Source: Pseudomonas rhizoryzae
GTDB lineage: Bacteria; Pseudomonadota; Gammaproteobacteria; Pseudomonadales; Pseudomonadaceae
Direction of reading: 5' to 3'
Assembly: GCF_005250615.1 (NCBI RefSeq)
Contig: NZ_SULM01000021.1
Location: 1 to 47,018 of the forward strand
Length of the DNA: 47,018 nucleotides
A program made the translations under genes and the position numbers. Positions 32,904-42,302 of this stretch are shown piece after piece. The number at the start of each line of letters is the position of its first letter. Position 1 is the stretch's first letter. The notes beneath the pieces were generated by a model. It saw nothing but the letters and a program-made list of their open reading frames with translations, did not search any database and had not been told where the DNA came from.

Positions 32904-35900
32904 GTGTCCTTCTCTGCCCGTTCCGCCGCTGTCGAACTCCCCCTGGTCGCTGCCCAGCCCGGCATCTGGCTGGCCGATCAACTGTCGCCCCATGCCAATG
33001 CCTTCGCCGTGGCCCACCTGGTCGAGCTGCGCGGACCTGTGCAGGCTGAGGCGCTGGTGTCGGCCATCGTCCAGGGGCTGGGTGAGCTGGACAGCCTGAG
33101 GCTCAACTTCGCCGAGCGCGAGGGCGAGTTGGTGCAGTGGATCGACACCGACGCCGGGATCGCCGCGCCCGAGTGGCTGGATCTGCGCACGGCGGCCGAT
33201 CCGGAAGCGGCGGCGCGGGCGGCCATCCGCGCTGATCTCGAGGGCGACCTGCGCGCCACCAGCGGCGGACCTCTGTGGCTCAACCAGATCTTTCAGCTGG
33301 GCGAGGACCATCTGTATTGGTACCAGCGCTATCACCACCTGCTGATCGATGGCTATGGCTTCGCCGCCCTGGCCAAGCGGGTCGCCGCGCTCTACAGCGC
33401 CCGGGTGCGCGGCGAGACGGCCGAGGCCTCGCCCTTCGTGTCCTTCGCCGAGGTGGTGCGCGAATACCAGGATTACCAGCAGTCCGCCGTTCGCGAGCGC
33501 GATGCAGCCTTCTGGCGCGAGCGGGGCGCGGCCCTGCCACCGGCGGCCTCCCTGGCGCCGGGTGGGCTGGCTGGCCAGGCGCCCACGCCAAGGGTGGTGG
33601 AGGCGCGCGCGCGCGTGCCTGCCGGGGTGTTTGCGTCTCTGGCCGAGCAGGGCAAGGCCCAGGGCGTGACGCCGGCCGATCTGGCCGTGGCCCTGGGTGC
33701 TACCTGGTTCGCCCGCCTGAGCGGCCAGCCAGCCTTCAGTGCCGGTTTCATCTTCATGCGGCGTATGGGATCGGTGGCGCTCAAGTCGGGCGGTGCGACG
33801 CTCAACGTCCTGCCATTGGGCATCGACGCCGACCCGACTCGAACGCTGCCGCAACTCGCCGCAGCGGTCGCCGCCGAGCTCAAGAAGATCCGCCGCCACC
33901 AGCGCTACGACGCCGAGCAGATCGCCCGCGACCTGGGTCGGCCAGGCGATGCCGAGCCCCTGACCGGGCCGGTGATCAATCTCAAGCTGTTCGATTTCGC
34001 CCTGGATTTCGCCGGGGTGCCCGGTATCACCCACGAGCTGGCCTCGGGGCCGGTGCGCGATCTGGAAATCGCTCTTTATCTAGAAGCGAGCGGTGCCCTG
34101 GACATCAAGTTGCTGGGCAATGCCGAGCGCTATGCCGCCGATCTCCTGCAGGGGCACGCCGAGCGCTTCGGCCTGCTGGCGCAGCAGTTCGCCGCGCAGC
34201 CTGGGCTCACCCTGGGCGAAGCCGATCTGTTGTCGCCCACTGACCGGCATTGGCTGGCCGCCATCAATGCCACCGAGCGCACTCTGCCCGCCACCACCCT
34301 GGCCGCGCTGCTGGCCGAGCAAGCGGCGCGGACGCCCGCGGCGCCGGCGCTGGCCGATCTGCACCATGCCTTCAGCTATCGGGAAACGCGCCAGCAGGTC
34401 CTGGCCCTGGCCCAGCGCCTGAGTGCAGCCGGGGTAGGGCGCGGCGACATCGTCGCGGTGGCGTTGCCTCGTTCGGTATTCCTGTCTCTCGCCTTGCTGG
34501 CCACGGTGGAGCTGGGCGCGGCCTATCTACCCTTGGACAGCGGTTATCCCGACGAACGCCTGCAGCTGATGCTCGACGATGCCCGCCCACGGGTGCTGGT
34601 AACCGATGCCAGCCAACGCGGACGCTTCCCCGGACTGGGCGACGACCAGGTGCTGATCCTCGATGCGCCCCTGGCGGGGTTGGAGGAAGAGCCAAGCTTC
34701 GCGGGACCGCGCCCCAGCGATCCGGCCTATGTGCTCTATACCTCCGGTTCCACCGGGCGGCCCAAGGGCGTGGTGGTGGGGCACGCGGCCATCGTCAATC
34801 GCCTGCTGTGGATGCAGGACAGCTATCCGATCGGCGCTGGCGATACCGTGCTGCAGAAAACACCGAGCAGCTTCGATGTCTCGGTCTGGGAATTCTTCTG
34901 GCCGCTGCTGGTGGGCGCCCGGCTGTATCTCGCGCCGCCCGAGGCCCACCGCGATCCCGAAGCCCTGCAAGAGTTGTTCGCCCGTGAGCGAGTAACCACG
35001 GTGCATTTCGTGCCCTCGATGCTGGCGGCCTTCGTTGCCAGCCTGGACGAGCCGGAAGCGGTGGCCCGCTGCGCCAGCCTGCGCCAGGTGTTCTGCAGCG
35101 GCGAGGCTCTGCCCACCGAGCTGGCGCGCACCTGGGAGCGCCGGGTCGGCGCACCGTTGCACAATCTCTATGGCCCTACCGAGGCGGCGGTGGACGTCTC
35201 CTATCATCCGGCCCACGGCGTCGACCTGGCGGCTGTCAGCGGCAGCAGCGTGCCCATCGGCAAGCCGGTGTGGAACACCGGGCTGCACATCCTCGACGAA
35301 CGCCTGCGTCCGGTGCCACCGGGCGTGGCCGGCGACCTCTATCTGAGTGGGGTGCAACTGGCCGACGGTTACCTGGGCCGCCCGGAGCTGACCGCCGCGC
35401 GCTTCATCGCCGCGCCTGCCGGCCAGGGCGAGCGGCTCTATCGCACCGGCGACGTTGCCCGCTGGCTGCCCGAGGGGGTCGTCGAATACCTGGGCCGTAG
35501 CGACGACCAGGTGAAGATCCGCGGCCAGCGCATCGAACTGGCGGAGATCGATCACGCCTTGCTGGCTTTGCCGGGCGTCGCCCAGGCGGTCACCCATGCC
35601 CGGGTGCTGGGCGAGACGGCCACCCGCAGCGGTGGCGATGGCCGCCAACTGGTGGGCTATCTGATCGCCCAACCCGGTGCCGCTCTGGACCTGGAACGCC
35701 TGCGCGCCCGCCTGAACGAAAGTCTGCCGCCGCACCTGGTGCCGGTGGCCCTGGTCGAGCTGGAAGAATTTCCCCTGGGCGCCACTGGCAAGCTGGATCG
35801 CAAGGCGCTGCCGGCACCTCAGGGCATCACCCGCGCGGCGAGCCGGCCGTTGGTACCGGGGCTGGAAAGCGAATTGGCGGCGGCTTTTTCCGAGGTGCTC

Positions 35901-36842
35901 GGCTGCGCCATCGTCGGCGCGGACGATGACTTCTTCGCCCTCGGCGGCCATTCGCTGCTGGCCATGACCCTGGCGGCCAACCTGCGGCGGCGCCTGGGGC
36001 GGCCGGTATCCATCGGCCAGATCATGGTGGCGTCCAGCGTGGCGCGTCTGGCGCAGCAACTCGAACAGGACGGCGCCCGCGAGACCCGCGCCGGTTTCGA
36101 GACCCTGCTGCCTCTGCGTCAGGGCGAAGGACCGACGCTGTTCTGCTTCCATCCGGCCTCGGGCTTCGCCTGGCAATTCAGCGTGCTGCAACGCCATCTC
36201 GATCCGCGTTGGTCGCTGCTCGGCATCCAGTCACCGCGGCCCGACGGCCCCCTGGCCCAGGGCGTCGACCTGGAAGCCGTCATCCAGCGCCATCTGCGCA
36301 CCTTGCGCGAGGTACAGCCCCGCGGGCCCTATCACCTGCTCGGCTATTCCCTGGGCGGCACCCTGGCCCAGGGGCTGGCGGCGCGGCTGCAGGCAGCAGG
36401 GGAGACGGTCGCCTTCCTCGGCCTGCTCGACACCTATCCGCCGGAGACGCAGAACTGGCAGGAGCGCGAGGGCCAGCGCGAGCTGGACCCGGAGGTGCTG
36501 GCCGAGGTGAATCGCGAGCGGGAGGCCTTCCTCGCTGCCCAGCAGGGCCTGGCCGATCCGGCACTGGGGGAGGGCGCAGAGCTGTTCGCCACCATCGAGG
36601 GCAACTACGCCGATTCGGTACGGCTGCTGGCTACCGCGCGTAGCGCGCGCTTCGACGGCGAGGCGCTGATGTTCGTCGCCCGGCGCACCCTGCCGGCGGG
36701 AATGGACGTCAAGGCCACCTGGGCGCCCTGGATCACCCGGCTGCAGGCCCACGAGGTGGATTGCGCCCACGTCGACATCATCGCTCCAGCCCAACTGGCG
36801 CAGATCGGGCCGGTGCTCAATCGGGCGCTAAAGGCGCTCTAG
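32904..36842 (+). CDS. entF: Enterobactin synthase component F (NRPS: C-A-PCP-TE)
   Basis: A 1312-residue NRPS (E. coli EntF: 1293). GTG at 32904 follows AGGAG by 5 bases. Domains: condensation (about 10-440, HHLLIDGYG near 143), adenylation (about 460-970, YTSGSTGRPKG near 612), carrier (FFALGGHSLLA, Ser near 1014) and thioesterase (about 1070-1312, GYSLGGTLAQG near 1146, His in CAHVDII near 1288). The specificity pocket reads DVWHFSLVDK, the serine code of EntF. It joins 2,3-dihydroxybenzoate from EntB to serine, then trimerises and cyclises the unit. Its TAG stop shares the four bases CTAG with the stop of the convergent fepC. Confidence 0.97.
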   Translation: MSFSARSAAVELPLVAAQPGIWLADQLSPHANAFAVAHLVELRGPVQAEALVSAIVQGLGELDSLRLNFAEREGELVQWIDTDAGIAAPEWLDLRTAADPEAAARAAIRADLEGDLRATSGGPLWLNQIFQLGEDHLYWYQRYHHLLIDGYGFAALAKRVAALYSARVRGETAEASPFVSFAEVVREYQDYQQSAVRERDAAFWRERGAALPPAASLAPGGLAGQAPTPRVVEARARVPAGVFASLAEQGKAQGVTPADLAVALGATWFARLSGQPAFSAGFIFMRRMGSVALKSGGATLNVLPLGIDADPTRTLPQLAAAVAAELKKIRRHQRYDAEQIARDLGRPGDAEPLTGPVINLKLFDFALDFAGVPGITHELASGPVRDLEIALYLEASGALDIKLLGNAERYAADLLQGHAERFGLLAQQFAAQPGLTLGEADLLSPTDRHWLAAINATERTLPATTLAALLAEQAARTPAAPALADLHHAFSYRETRQQVLALAQRLSAAGVGRGDIVAVALPRSVFLSLALLATVELGAAYLPLDSGYPDERLQLMLDDARPRVLVTDASQRGRFPGLGDDQVLILDAPLAGLEEEPSFAGPRPSDPAYVLYTSGSTGRPKGVVVGHAAIVNRLLWMQDSYPIGAGDTVLQKTPSSFDVSVWEFFWPLLVGARLYLAPPEAHRDPEALQELFARERVTTVHFVPSMLAAFVASLDEPEAVARCASLRQVFCSGEALPTELARTWERRVGAPLHNLYGPTEAAVDVSYHPAHGVDLAAVSGSSVPIGKPVWNTGLHILDERLRPVPPGVAGDLYLSGVQLADGYLGRPELTAARFIAAPAGQGERLYRTGDVARWLPEGVVEYLGRSDDQVKIRGQRIELAEIDHALLALPGVAQAVTHARVLGETATRSGGDGRQLVGYLIAQPGAALDLERLRARLNESLPPHLVPVALVELEEFPLGATGKLDRKALPAPQGITRAASRPLVPGLESELAAAFSEVLGCAIVGADDDFFALGGHSLLAMTLAANLRRRLGRPVSIGQIMVASSVARLAQQLEQDGARETRAGFETLLPLRQGEGPTLFCFHPASGFAWQFSVLQRHLDPRWSLLGIQSPRPDGPLAQGVDLEAVIQRHLRTLREVQPRGPYHLLGYSLGGTLAQGLAARLQAAGETVAFLGLLDTYPPETQNWQEREGQRELDPEVLAEVNREREAFLAAQQGLADPALGEGAELFATIEGNYADSVRLLATARSARFDGEALMFVARRTLPAGMDVKATWAPWITRLQAHEVDCAHVDIIAPAQLAQIGPVLNRALKAL

Positions 36843-37645
36843 CTAGCCGAACGCCGCGCCAGGGGCACCACCATGGGGGTCCTGGCCACCGGGTCGTCGA
36901 TGATCAGGCAGTCGAGGTCGTAGACCGCCTTGATCAACTCGGGGGTGACCACCTCGCGTGGGCGGCCGCTGGCCAGCACCTTACCGCCGCGCATGGCCAC
37001 CAGGTGGGTGGCGTAGCGGCAGGCGTGGTTGAGGTCATGCAGCACCATGACCAGGGTGTGCCCCTGCTGGCGGTTGAGGTCTTGCAGCAATTCCAGCAGG
37101 TCGATCTGGTGGGTGATGTCGAGCCAGGTGGTGGGCTCGTCGAGCAGCAGCAGCGGGGTCTCCTGGGCCAGGGCCATGGCGATCCATACCCGCTGGCGTT
37201 GGCCGCCGGACAGGGTGTCCACCGCGCGGTCGGCCAGTTCGAAGACGCCGGTGGCCTGCATGGCCTGGGTCACCGCGCGCTCGTCATCGGCACGCACGCC
37301 GCCGAACAGCGACTGGTGCGGATAGCGCCCGCGTGCCACCAGGTCGCGGACACAGATATCGCCCGGCGCCTGGGAGCTCTGCGGCAAGAGCCCCAATCGG
37401 CGCGCGACCTCTTTGGTGCGATAGCTCTGGATCACCTGGCCATCCAGCCAGACCTGGCCACTGCTGGGCGCCAGCAGCCGGCTCAGGGTGCGCAGCAGGG
37501 TCGACTTGCCGCAGCCATTGGGGCCGATGATGACCGTCAGCTCGCCGTCGGGAATGGTCAGCGAGAGGTCCTCGGCGATCAATTTGCGGCCATAGCCCAG
37601 GGTCAGGCGGTCGGCGCGCAGGCGCGAGGAGGGGGCGTCGTTCAT
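36839..37645 (-). CDS. fepC: Ferric enterobactin ABC transporter, ATPase
   Basis: A 268-residue ATPase starting MNDAPSSRLRADRLTLGYGR. Walker A GPNGCGKSTLLRTL, Q-loop LLPQSSQAPGDICVRDL, signature LSGGQRQRVWIAMALAQET, Walker B LLLLDEPTTWLD and switch His VLHDLNHACRYA fit the FepC/FecE group. It energises import through FepD-FepG. The ATG at 37645 overlaps the fepG stop by 4 bp (ATGA), and its stop overlaps the entF stop in CTAG. It is the last gene of the fepD-fepG-fepC operon and shares general family resemblance, but not close identity, with the FhuC-like ATPase at 18690. Confidence 0.95.
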   Translation of the reverse strand: MNDAPSSRLRADRLTLGYGRKLIAEDLSLTIPDGELTVIIGPNGCGKSTLLRTLSRLLAPSSGQVWLDGQVIQSYRTKEVARRLGLLPQSSQAPGDICVRDLVARGRYPHQSLFGGVRADDERAVTQAMQATGVFELADRAVDTLSGGQRQRVWIAMALAQETPLLLLDEPTTWLDITHQIDLLELLQDLNRQQGHTLVMVLHDLNHACRYATHLVAMRGGKVLASGRPREVVTPELIKAVYDLDCLIIDDPVARTPMVVPLARRSAS

Positions 37646-38640
37646 GAGCGGCGGGACTCCCAGATGAGCAGGCCGATCAGGTAGAGCCCACCGAGGCTCA
37701 CCGTGACCAGGCCTACCGGCAGGACATAGGGTAGGAACAGGCGTTGGGCGATGAGATCCGCGCCCAGCAGCAGGACCGCGCCAGTGAGGGCGGCGGCAGG
37801 CAGCGCCAGGCGCTGGGTGCCGGTCAGGCGGCGGGCGATCTGCGGTGCGGCCAGGGCGATGAAGGAGATGGGGCCAGCCACCGCCGTACCGGCGGCGGTG
37901 AGCACCACGCCCAGGCCGAGCAGCGACAGCCGGGTGCGTTCCACCGGCACGCCCAGAGCGCAGGCAGTGTCGTCGCCCATTTCCAGCAGGAATAGCCGGC
38001 GACTGAGCGCCAGGCTGGCCGCGCCTGCCAGCAGGATGAAGACCACCGCCGGCCAGGCCTTGGCCCAGGTCAGCCCATTGAGCGAGCCGGCACTCCACAG
38101 ACCGGCGCTGAAAGCGGCCTCCAGGGAGGCATGGACGATCAGCCAGGTGTTGAGAGCCATCAGCAGGGCGCGCACGCCGATGCCGACGATGATGAGTCTC
38201 AGGGTATCCACGCCGCTGCCGCGCCAGGTGAGGACATAGACCAGGGCGGCGCTGGCCAGGCCGCCGATCAGGGCGGCGGTAGTGCTCCAGAGGATGCTGG
38301 CCTGGAACAGCACCAGGGCCACCAGCACCCCGCTGTAGGCGCCGGTATTGAAGCCCATGATGTCCGGGCTGCCGAGGGGATTACGCAGCAATGACTGGAA
38401 CAGCGCGCCACTGAGCCCCAGAGCGGCGCCGATCAGCAGCGCCAGGGCCACTCGCGGCAGGCGCCATTGGGTAACCACCAGCTCGATACCCCGCGGCGCC
38501 TCGCCCAGCAGGGCGGCCAGCACCTGGGACGGACTCAGGGCCAGGCTGCCGCTACCTAGGGCGAATATCGCCAGCAGCAGGGCGGCGCCGCCCAAGGCCA
38601 GCAGCACCCAGAGCAGGCGCAGGCTGTCGGGGCGCCTCAT
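37642..38640 (-). CDS. fepG: Ferric enterobactin permease FepG
   Basis: A 332-residue FecCD-family permease with about nine membrane segments. Landmarks: LVVTQWRLPRVALALLIGAA near the N-terminus, NPLGSPDIMGFNTGAYSGVL, GPISFIALAAPQIARRL and LGADLIAQRLF. The arrangement of FDIMGF-type sequence and order after fepD identify it as the FepG partner of the FepD/FepG heterodimer. ATG at 38640 overlaps the fepD stop by 4 bp (ATGA), and its own stop overlaps fepC in the same way, so the three are translationally coupled. Confidence 0.95.
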   Translation of the reverse strand: MRRPDSLRLLWVLLALGGAALLLAIFALGSGSLALSPSQVLAALLGEAPRGIELVVTQWRLPRVALALLIGAALGLSGALFQSLLRNPLGSPDIMGFNTGAYSGVLVALVLFQASILWSTTAALIGGLASAALVYVLTWRGSGVDTLRLIIVGIGVRALLMALNTWLIVHASLEAAFSAGLWSAGSLNGLTWAKAWPAVVFILLAGAASLALSRRLFLLEMGDDTACALGVPVERTRLSLLGLGVVLTAAGTAVAGPISFIALAAPQIARRLTGTQRLALPAAALTGAVLLLGADLIAQRLFLPYVLPVGLVTVSLGGLYLIGLLIWESRRS

Positions 38641-39632
38641 GGGCGGACTCCCTGGCGTTGGCGGCGGGCCAGCCAGATCAGCAGGGGGGCGCCGAGGAAG
38701 GCGGTCACCACCGAGACGCGCAATTCACCCGTTACCAGCAGCCGGCCGACGATGTCGGCGGTCAGCAGCAGGCTGGGGGTGAACAGCAGGGCGAAAGGCA
38801 ACAGCCAGCGATGATCCTCGCCGATGGCCCAACGACCCAGGTGCGGCACCATGAGGCCGACGAAGGCGATGGGTCCGACCGCCGCCGCGGCGGCGCCACA
38901 GAGCAGGGTGATGGCCAGCAGGCCGAACAACTGGGTCTGGCGCACCCGGGTGCCGAGGGCGACGGCGAGGTCGGTGCCCAGGCTCAGGGCGTTCAAGGCC
39001 GGCGCCAGCAGCAGGGCGATGATCACCCCGCCCAGCACTGGCAGGCTGGCGCTACGCAGCAGGTCGAGCTGGCGCACGTCCAGGGAGCCGAATTGCCAGA
39101 ATCTCAGCTGGTCGTAGACCTGGGGATCGAGCAGGGCGATGCCGGAGCTGACGCCTTCGAGCATGGCCCCCAGCGCCACCCCCACCAGCACCAGGCGCAT
39201 GGGATTGAAACCGCCGCCACCGGCGACGCCGGCCAACAGCACCACCAGGCTGGCCAGCAGGGCGCCGCCGAAGGCATAGCCCAGGTACTGCTCGGGGCCG
39301 CTGGCACCGAACAGGGCGATACCCAGCACCACGGCGAAGCTGGCACCGGCATTGACGCCGAGGATGCCGGGGTCGGCCAGGGGGTTGCGCGTCAGCGCCT
39401 GCATCAGGGTGCCGGCTACGCCCAGCGCCGCACCGGCCAGCAGCCCGGCCAGGGTCCGCGGCAAGCGCGCCTCGCGCACGATGAGGCAGGCGGGATCGCC
39501 GCAGCCTTGCCCCAGTGCCTGCCAGACCTCGGACAGCGGAATGGCGGTGGAGCCGAGCGCCAGGCTCGCGGCCATCACCAGGAGCAGTAACGAAGCGGCG
39601 CAGCCGAGAAGGAGGAAGCGGCGCATGATCAT
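38637..39632 (-). CDS. fepD: Ferric enterobactin permease FepD
   Basis: A 331-residue FecCD-family permease close to E. coli FepD: REARLPRTLAGLLAGAALGV, NPLADPGILGVNAGASFAVV, SSGIALLDPQVYDQLRFWQF, GPIAFVGLMVPHLGRW and the end GELRVSVVTAFLGAPLLIWL. ATG at 39632 (or 39626) is preferred because the family N-terminus begins near MIMRRFLLLGCAA; an in-frame ATG at 39683 would add 17 residues and lies within the direct repeats upstream. No strong ribosome-binding site decides the choice. First gene of the fepDGC operon, divergent from entS. Confidence 0.94.
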   Translation of the reverse strand: MIMRRFLLLGCAASLLLLVMAASLALGSTAIPLSEVWQALGQGCGDPACLIVREARLPRTLAGLLAGAALGVAGTLMQALTRNPLADPGILGVNAGASFAVVLGIALFGASGPEQYLGYAFGGALLASLVVLLAGVAGGGGFNPMRLVLVGVALGAMLEGVSSGIALLDPQVYDQLRFWQFGSLDVRQLDLLRSASLPVLGGVIIALLLAPALNALSLGTDLAVALGTRVRQTQLFGLLAITLLCGAAAAAVGPIAFVGLMVPHLGRWAIGEDHRWLLPFALLFTPSLLLTADIVGRLLVTGELRVSVVTAFLGAPLLIWLARRQRQGVRP

Positions 39633-39681
39633 CCGCGACGCCAGGCGAGAAGGGGAGTAGATGAGAACAAGGCTTATTAAC

Positions 39682-39706
39682 ACATGCTAGTCTGTATTAC
39701 ATGCTA
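39682..39706. promoter_or_regulatory. Direct repeat ACATGCTA between fepD and entS
   Basis: ACATGCTA occurs at 39682-39689 and again at 39699-39706, 17 bp start to start, in the 126-bp gap between divergent fepD and entS. Tandem direct repeats at this spacing suit an AraC-type activator. No convincing Fur box was found in this gap, unlike the other ent promoters. Confidence 0.35.
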
Positions 39707-39758
39707 ACAGCCTTGCCTCGGCGGCTCGATAGCGTCTCCTGTGTTTTTCCGGTGATTC

Positions 39759-40988
39759 ATGTCCAAGACGTCCTTCCTGCTCGACTTCGGCCTGCTCAGG
39801 TCCCACCCCGCCTTTCGCACCCTGTTCATCGCCCGCCTGGTCTCCGTGCTGTCCCTCGGGCTGCTGGCCGTGGCGGTGCCCATCCAGGTCCAGGCGCTGA
39901 CCGACTCGCCGCTCAAGGTGGGGTTGGCCCTCACCATGGCCGGCATCGGCATGTTCGTTGGCCTGCTCACCGGCGGAGTGCTGGCCGACCGCCTGGAACG
40001 CCGCCGGCTGATCCTGGCGGCGCGCTCCATCTGCGGCCTGGGCTTCATCGGCCTGGCCATCAATGCCAGCCTGCCCGAGCCGTCGCTAGTGGCCATCTAC
40101 CTGTTGGCGCTGTGGGACGGCTTCTTCGGTGCCCTGGGGGTGACCGCGCTGCTGGCGGTGACGCCGATCCTGGTCGGGCGGGAATCTATGGTGCAGGCCG
40201 GCGCCCTCAACATGCTCAGCGTGCGGCTGGCGGCTATCGTCGCGCCGCCGCTGGGGACGCTGCTGATCGCGCAGAGCGGCGTGGTCTGGAACTATGGCCT
40301 GACCGCCTTCGGCACCCTCATCACCCTGCTGGTGCTCTTGCGTCTGCCGCCCTTGCCGCCGCCGGAGCAGCCACGCGAATCGCCCTGGCAGGCGCTCGGT
40401 GGCGGTTTCGCCTTCCTGTTCGAGAACCGGCTGCTTGGCGCCGTGGCCCTGGTCGGTGCCCTGGTGACCATGGCCAATGCGGTGCGGGTGCTCTATCCGG
40501 CACTGGGGGAGGGCTGGGGCCTGGATACCGGGCACCTGGGCTGGCTCTATGCCGCCGCGCCCCTGGGGGCCGCGCTTGGTGCCCTGACCAGCGGCCGGCT
40601 GAACCAGGCGGCCCGACCGGGGCGGACCCTGCTGATGACCGCGGTGGCGACCTTCCTGGCCGTGGCGGTCTTCGCCCTGTTGCCCAGCTTCTGGCTGGCG
40701 GCAGCTTGCCTGGTGCTGTTCGGCTACCTGGGGGCGCTGAATTCCCTGATGCAGTACGCGCTGATCCAGCGGCTAACCCCGGATCGGCTGCTGGGGCGCA
40801 TCAATGCGCTGTGGACCGCGCAGAATATCGGGGGCGAGGCCATCGGTGCGGCGCTGTTCGGCGGCCTGGCCAGCCTGGTGCTGCCGGCTCACGCCGCGCT
40901 GATCTTCGGTCTGGTCGCCATGCTGGTGGCCGCGCTGTGCTGGGCGCTGGCCACTGGTCTGCGCCGGGCGGAGCGGCTGGGCGCCTGA
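39759..40988 (+). CDS. entS: Enterobactin exporter, MFS family
   Basis: A 409-residue major facilitator protein with about 12 membrane segments (E. coli EntS: 416). It begins MSKTSFLLDFGLLRSHPAFR, and carries FIARLVSVLSLGLLAVAVPI, GGVLADRLERRRLILAARSI, a motif A-type loop, and PDRLLGRINALWTAQNIGG near the end, all as in EntS. It moves newly made enterobactin from the cytoplasm to the periplasm. Its position between fepD and fepB matches E. coli. Its TGA (40986-40988) is immediately followed by the complement of the convergent fepB stop (40989-40991). Confidence 0.95.
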   Translation: MSKTSFLLDFGLLRSHPAFRTLFIARLVSVLSLGLLAVAVPIQVQALTDSPLKVGLALTMAGIGMFVGLLTGGVLADRLERRRLILAARSICGLGFIGLAINASLPEPSLVAIYLLALWDGFFGALGVTALLAVTPILVGRESMVQAGALNMLSVRLAAIVAPPLGTLLIAQSGVVWNYGLTAFGTLITLLVLLRLPPLPPPEQPRESPWQALGGGFAFLFENRLLGAVALVGALVTMANAVRVLYPALGEGWGLDTGHLGWLYAAAPLGAALGALTSGRLNQAARPGRTLLMTAVATFLAVAVFALLPSFWLAAACLVLFGYLGALNSLMQYALIQRLTPDRLLGRINALWTAQNIGGEAIGAALFGGLASLVLPAHAALIFGLVAMLVAALCWALATGLRRAERLGA

Positions 40989-42062
40989 TCAGAACGTAGT
41001 GCCGTTTTTGCGTAGCGTGGAAAACCGCGCAGCGTTTTCCACTGACTCAGGGTGATGAGGGGTGGACAAGGCTGCGCCGTTGTCCACGCTTCGGATCGAT
41101 CGGGGCTTGGCGTACAGCTTTTCCAGCCGGTCCAGCAGCAGGTTGGCGCTGTAGGGATCGAGGCGGAAGGTCTCGGCGCCCAGGGCTTCCACCCGGTTGT
41201 CCTTGACCGCCGGCAGGTGCGCCAGCAGTGGATTGCTGCGCACCGCCTCGGCTTCCTTGGCGTCCGCGGCGAACAGCAGGAAGGTCTGGCCGTTGAGACC
41301 AGTGGCGACGTTCTCGCCGGCCAGCTGGAGGATGTCGTGGCGCTGGCCCTGGCTGTGGCTGGTGTTCAGACCGGCCGGCACCTCTGCCAGCTGGAAGCCC
41401 AGGCTTTCCAGTAGCTGGCCTTGGGAAGAGGCGGCGGTCCAGAGATTGGCCTGGCGCGTCGCCGGGTTGTAGACGAAGGCGGAGACCGGTTGCGGCGGCA
41501 GCTGCAGCCGCCCGTTGAGGTCGGCCACGCGTTGGGCGAAGTCGTCGACCACCTTCTTCGCCGCGGCCTCGCGCCCGGTGGCCTGGCCAAGAAGCTCCAC
41601 CACCTGTTGCCAGCTGTGGTTGTCGTAGCTCACCACCAGCACCGGGGCGATGGCCTTCAACTGGTCGACCAGGCGCAGCGCCGAGTCGTTACCCGCGGCA
41701 CTGACCAGGATCAGGTCCGGCGCCTCGGCGGCCACGGCCTCGGCATTGGCTTCGCCGATGTACAGCCGCTTCACCCCCCGCTGCTTGGCCACTGCCCCCC
41801 ATTGGCGCAGGAAGCCCTGGTCGTCGGCGAATCTGTTATTGGGCGAGGTGGCGCCACTGGCGACCACGGGTGCGCCGATGGCGAGCAGGGAGCCGGTGAG
41901 GGTGACGCTGGTGGAGACGATGCGCTGCGGCGGCGCCGGCAGGGTCACGGCTGCGCCGTCACCGGTGATTTCGCGCGGCCAGTCCGCCGCCTGGGCGGTA
42001 CCGACTGCCAGCAGGATGGCCAAGGCGGTGAGAATGCGAAACGGTAACAACAAGCTGAACAT
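40989..42062 (-). CDS. fepB: Ferric enterobactin-binding periplasmic protein, with repeat-derived C-terminal tail
   Basis: A 357-residue binding protein (E. coli FepB: about 318) with signal peptide [20 protein letters not shown] then GTAQA cleavage. Conserved stretches include [34 protein letters not shown] and [17 protein letters not shown]. After that point a tail of about 37 residues ([20 protein letters not shown], then [17 protein letters not shown]) has no counterpart in FepB. It is encoded by two inverted palindromic repeats at 41017-41042 and 41062-41087, so the frame runs through an intergenic repeat pair that appears to have removed or displaced the original stop. FepB passes ferric enterobactin to FepDG. 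A Fur box precedes the start. Confidence 0.94.
   Translation of the reverse strand: MFSLLLPFRILTALAILLAVGTAQAADWPREITGDGAAVTLPAPPQRIVSTSVTLTGSLLAIGAPVVASGATSPNNRFADDQGFLRQWGAVAKQRGVKRLYIGEANAEAVAAEAPDLILVSAAGNDSALRLVDQLKAIAPVLVVSYDNHSWQQVVELLGQATGREAAAKKVVDDFAQRVADLNGRLQLPPQPVSAFVYNPATRQANLWTAASSQGQLLESLGFQLAEVPAGLNTSHSQGQRHDILQLAGENVATGLNGQTFLLFAADAKEAEAVRSNPLLAHLPAVKDNRVEALGAETFRLDPYSANLLLDRLEKLYAKPRSIRSVDNGAALSTPHHPESVENAARFSTLRKNGTTF
41017..41087. repeat. Pair of inverted REP-like palindromes inside the fepB 3' end
   Basis: Two 26-bp palindromic units: 41017-41042 with arms GTGGAAAA and TTTTCCAC, and 41062-41087 with arms GTGGACAA and TTGTCCAC. Reversed, the second matches the first at 22 of 26 bases, and the A-T to C-G difference at position 6/21 is compensatory, which keeps the stem. 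This head-to-head pairing at a convergent gene junction is typical of Pseudomonas REP doublets. Confidence 0.75.
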
Positions 42063-42081
42063 GGACGCCTTCCAGTTGTAA

Positions 42082-42100
42082 GATAATCACTCTCATTTTC
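42082..42100 (-). promoter_or_regulatory. Fur box upstream of fepB
   Basis: On the minus strand GAAAATGAGAGTGATTATC agrees with the 19-bp Fur consensus at 15 positions. It ends 20 bp before the fepB start codon, so Fur binding would block transcription of fepB. Confidence 0.75.
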
Positions 42101-42302
42101 AAAGAAGCCTCCCTTGGCAGCAAGCTATTCCGGGTAACCGCTCAAGCCTGCGTCTCTGCGCCGGCAGGCGTCATGCCCGGACGATCAAGTAGGCCGCTCA
42201 GTGGAAATCTGTCAGTGATTTCAAGGGGTTGGCGGTGCGGTAGAGATACCGTTCGGTCCCTAACGAATTGACTTTTCCAGACACAAAAGTTAGCTTGAAA
42301 TT

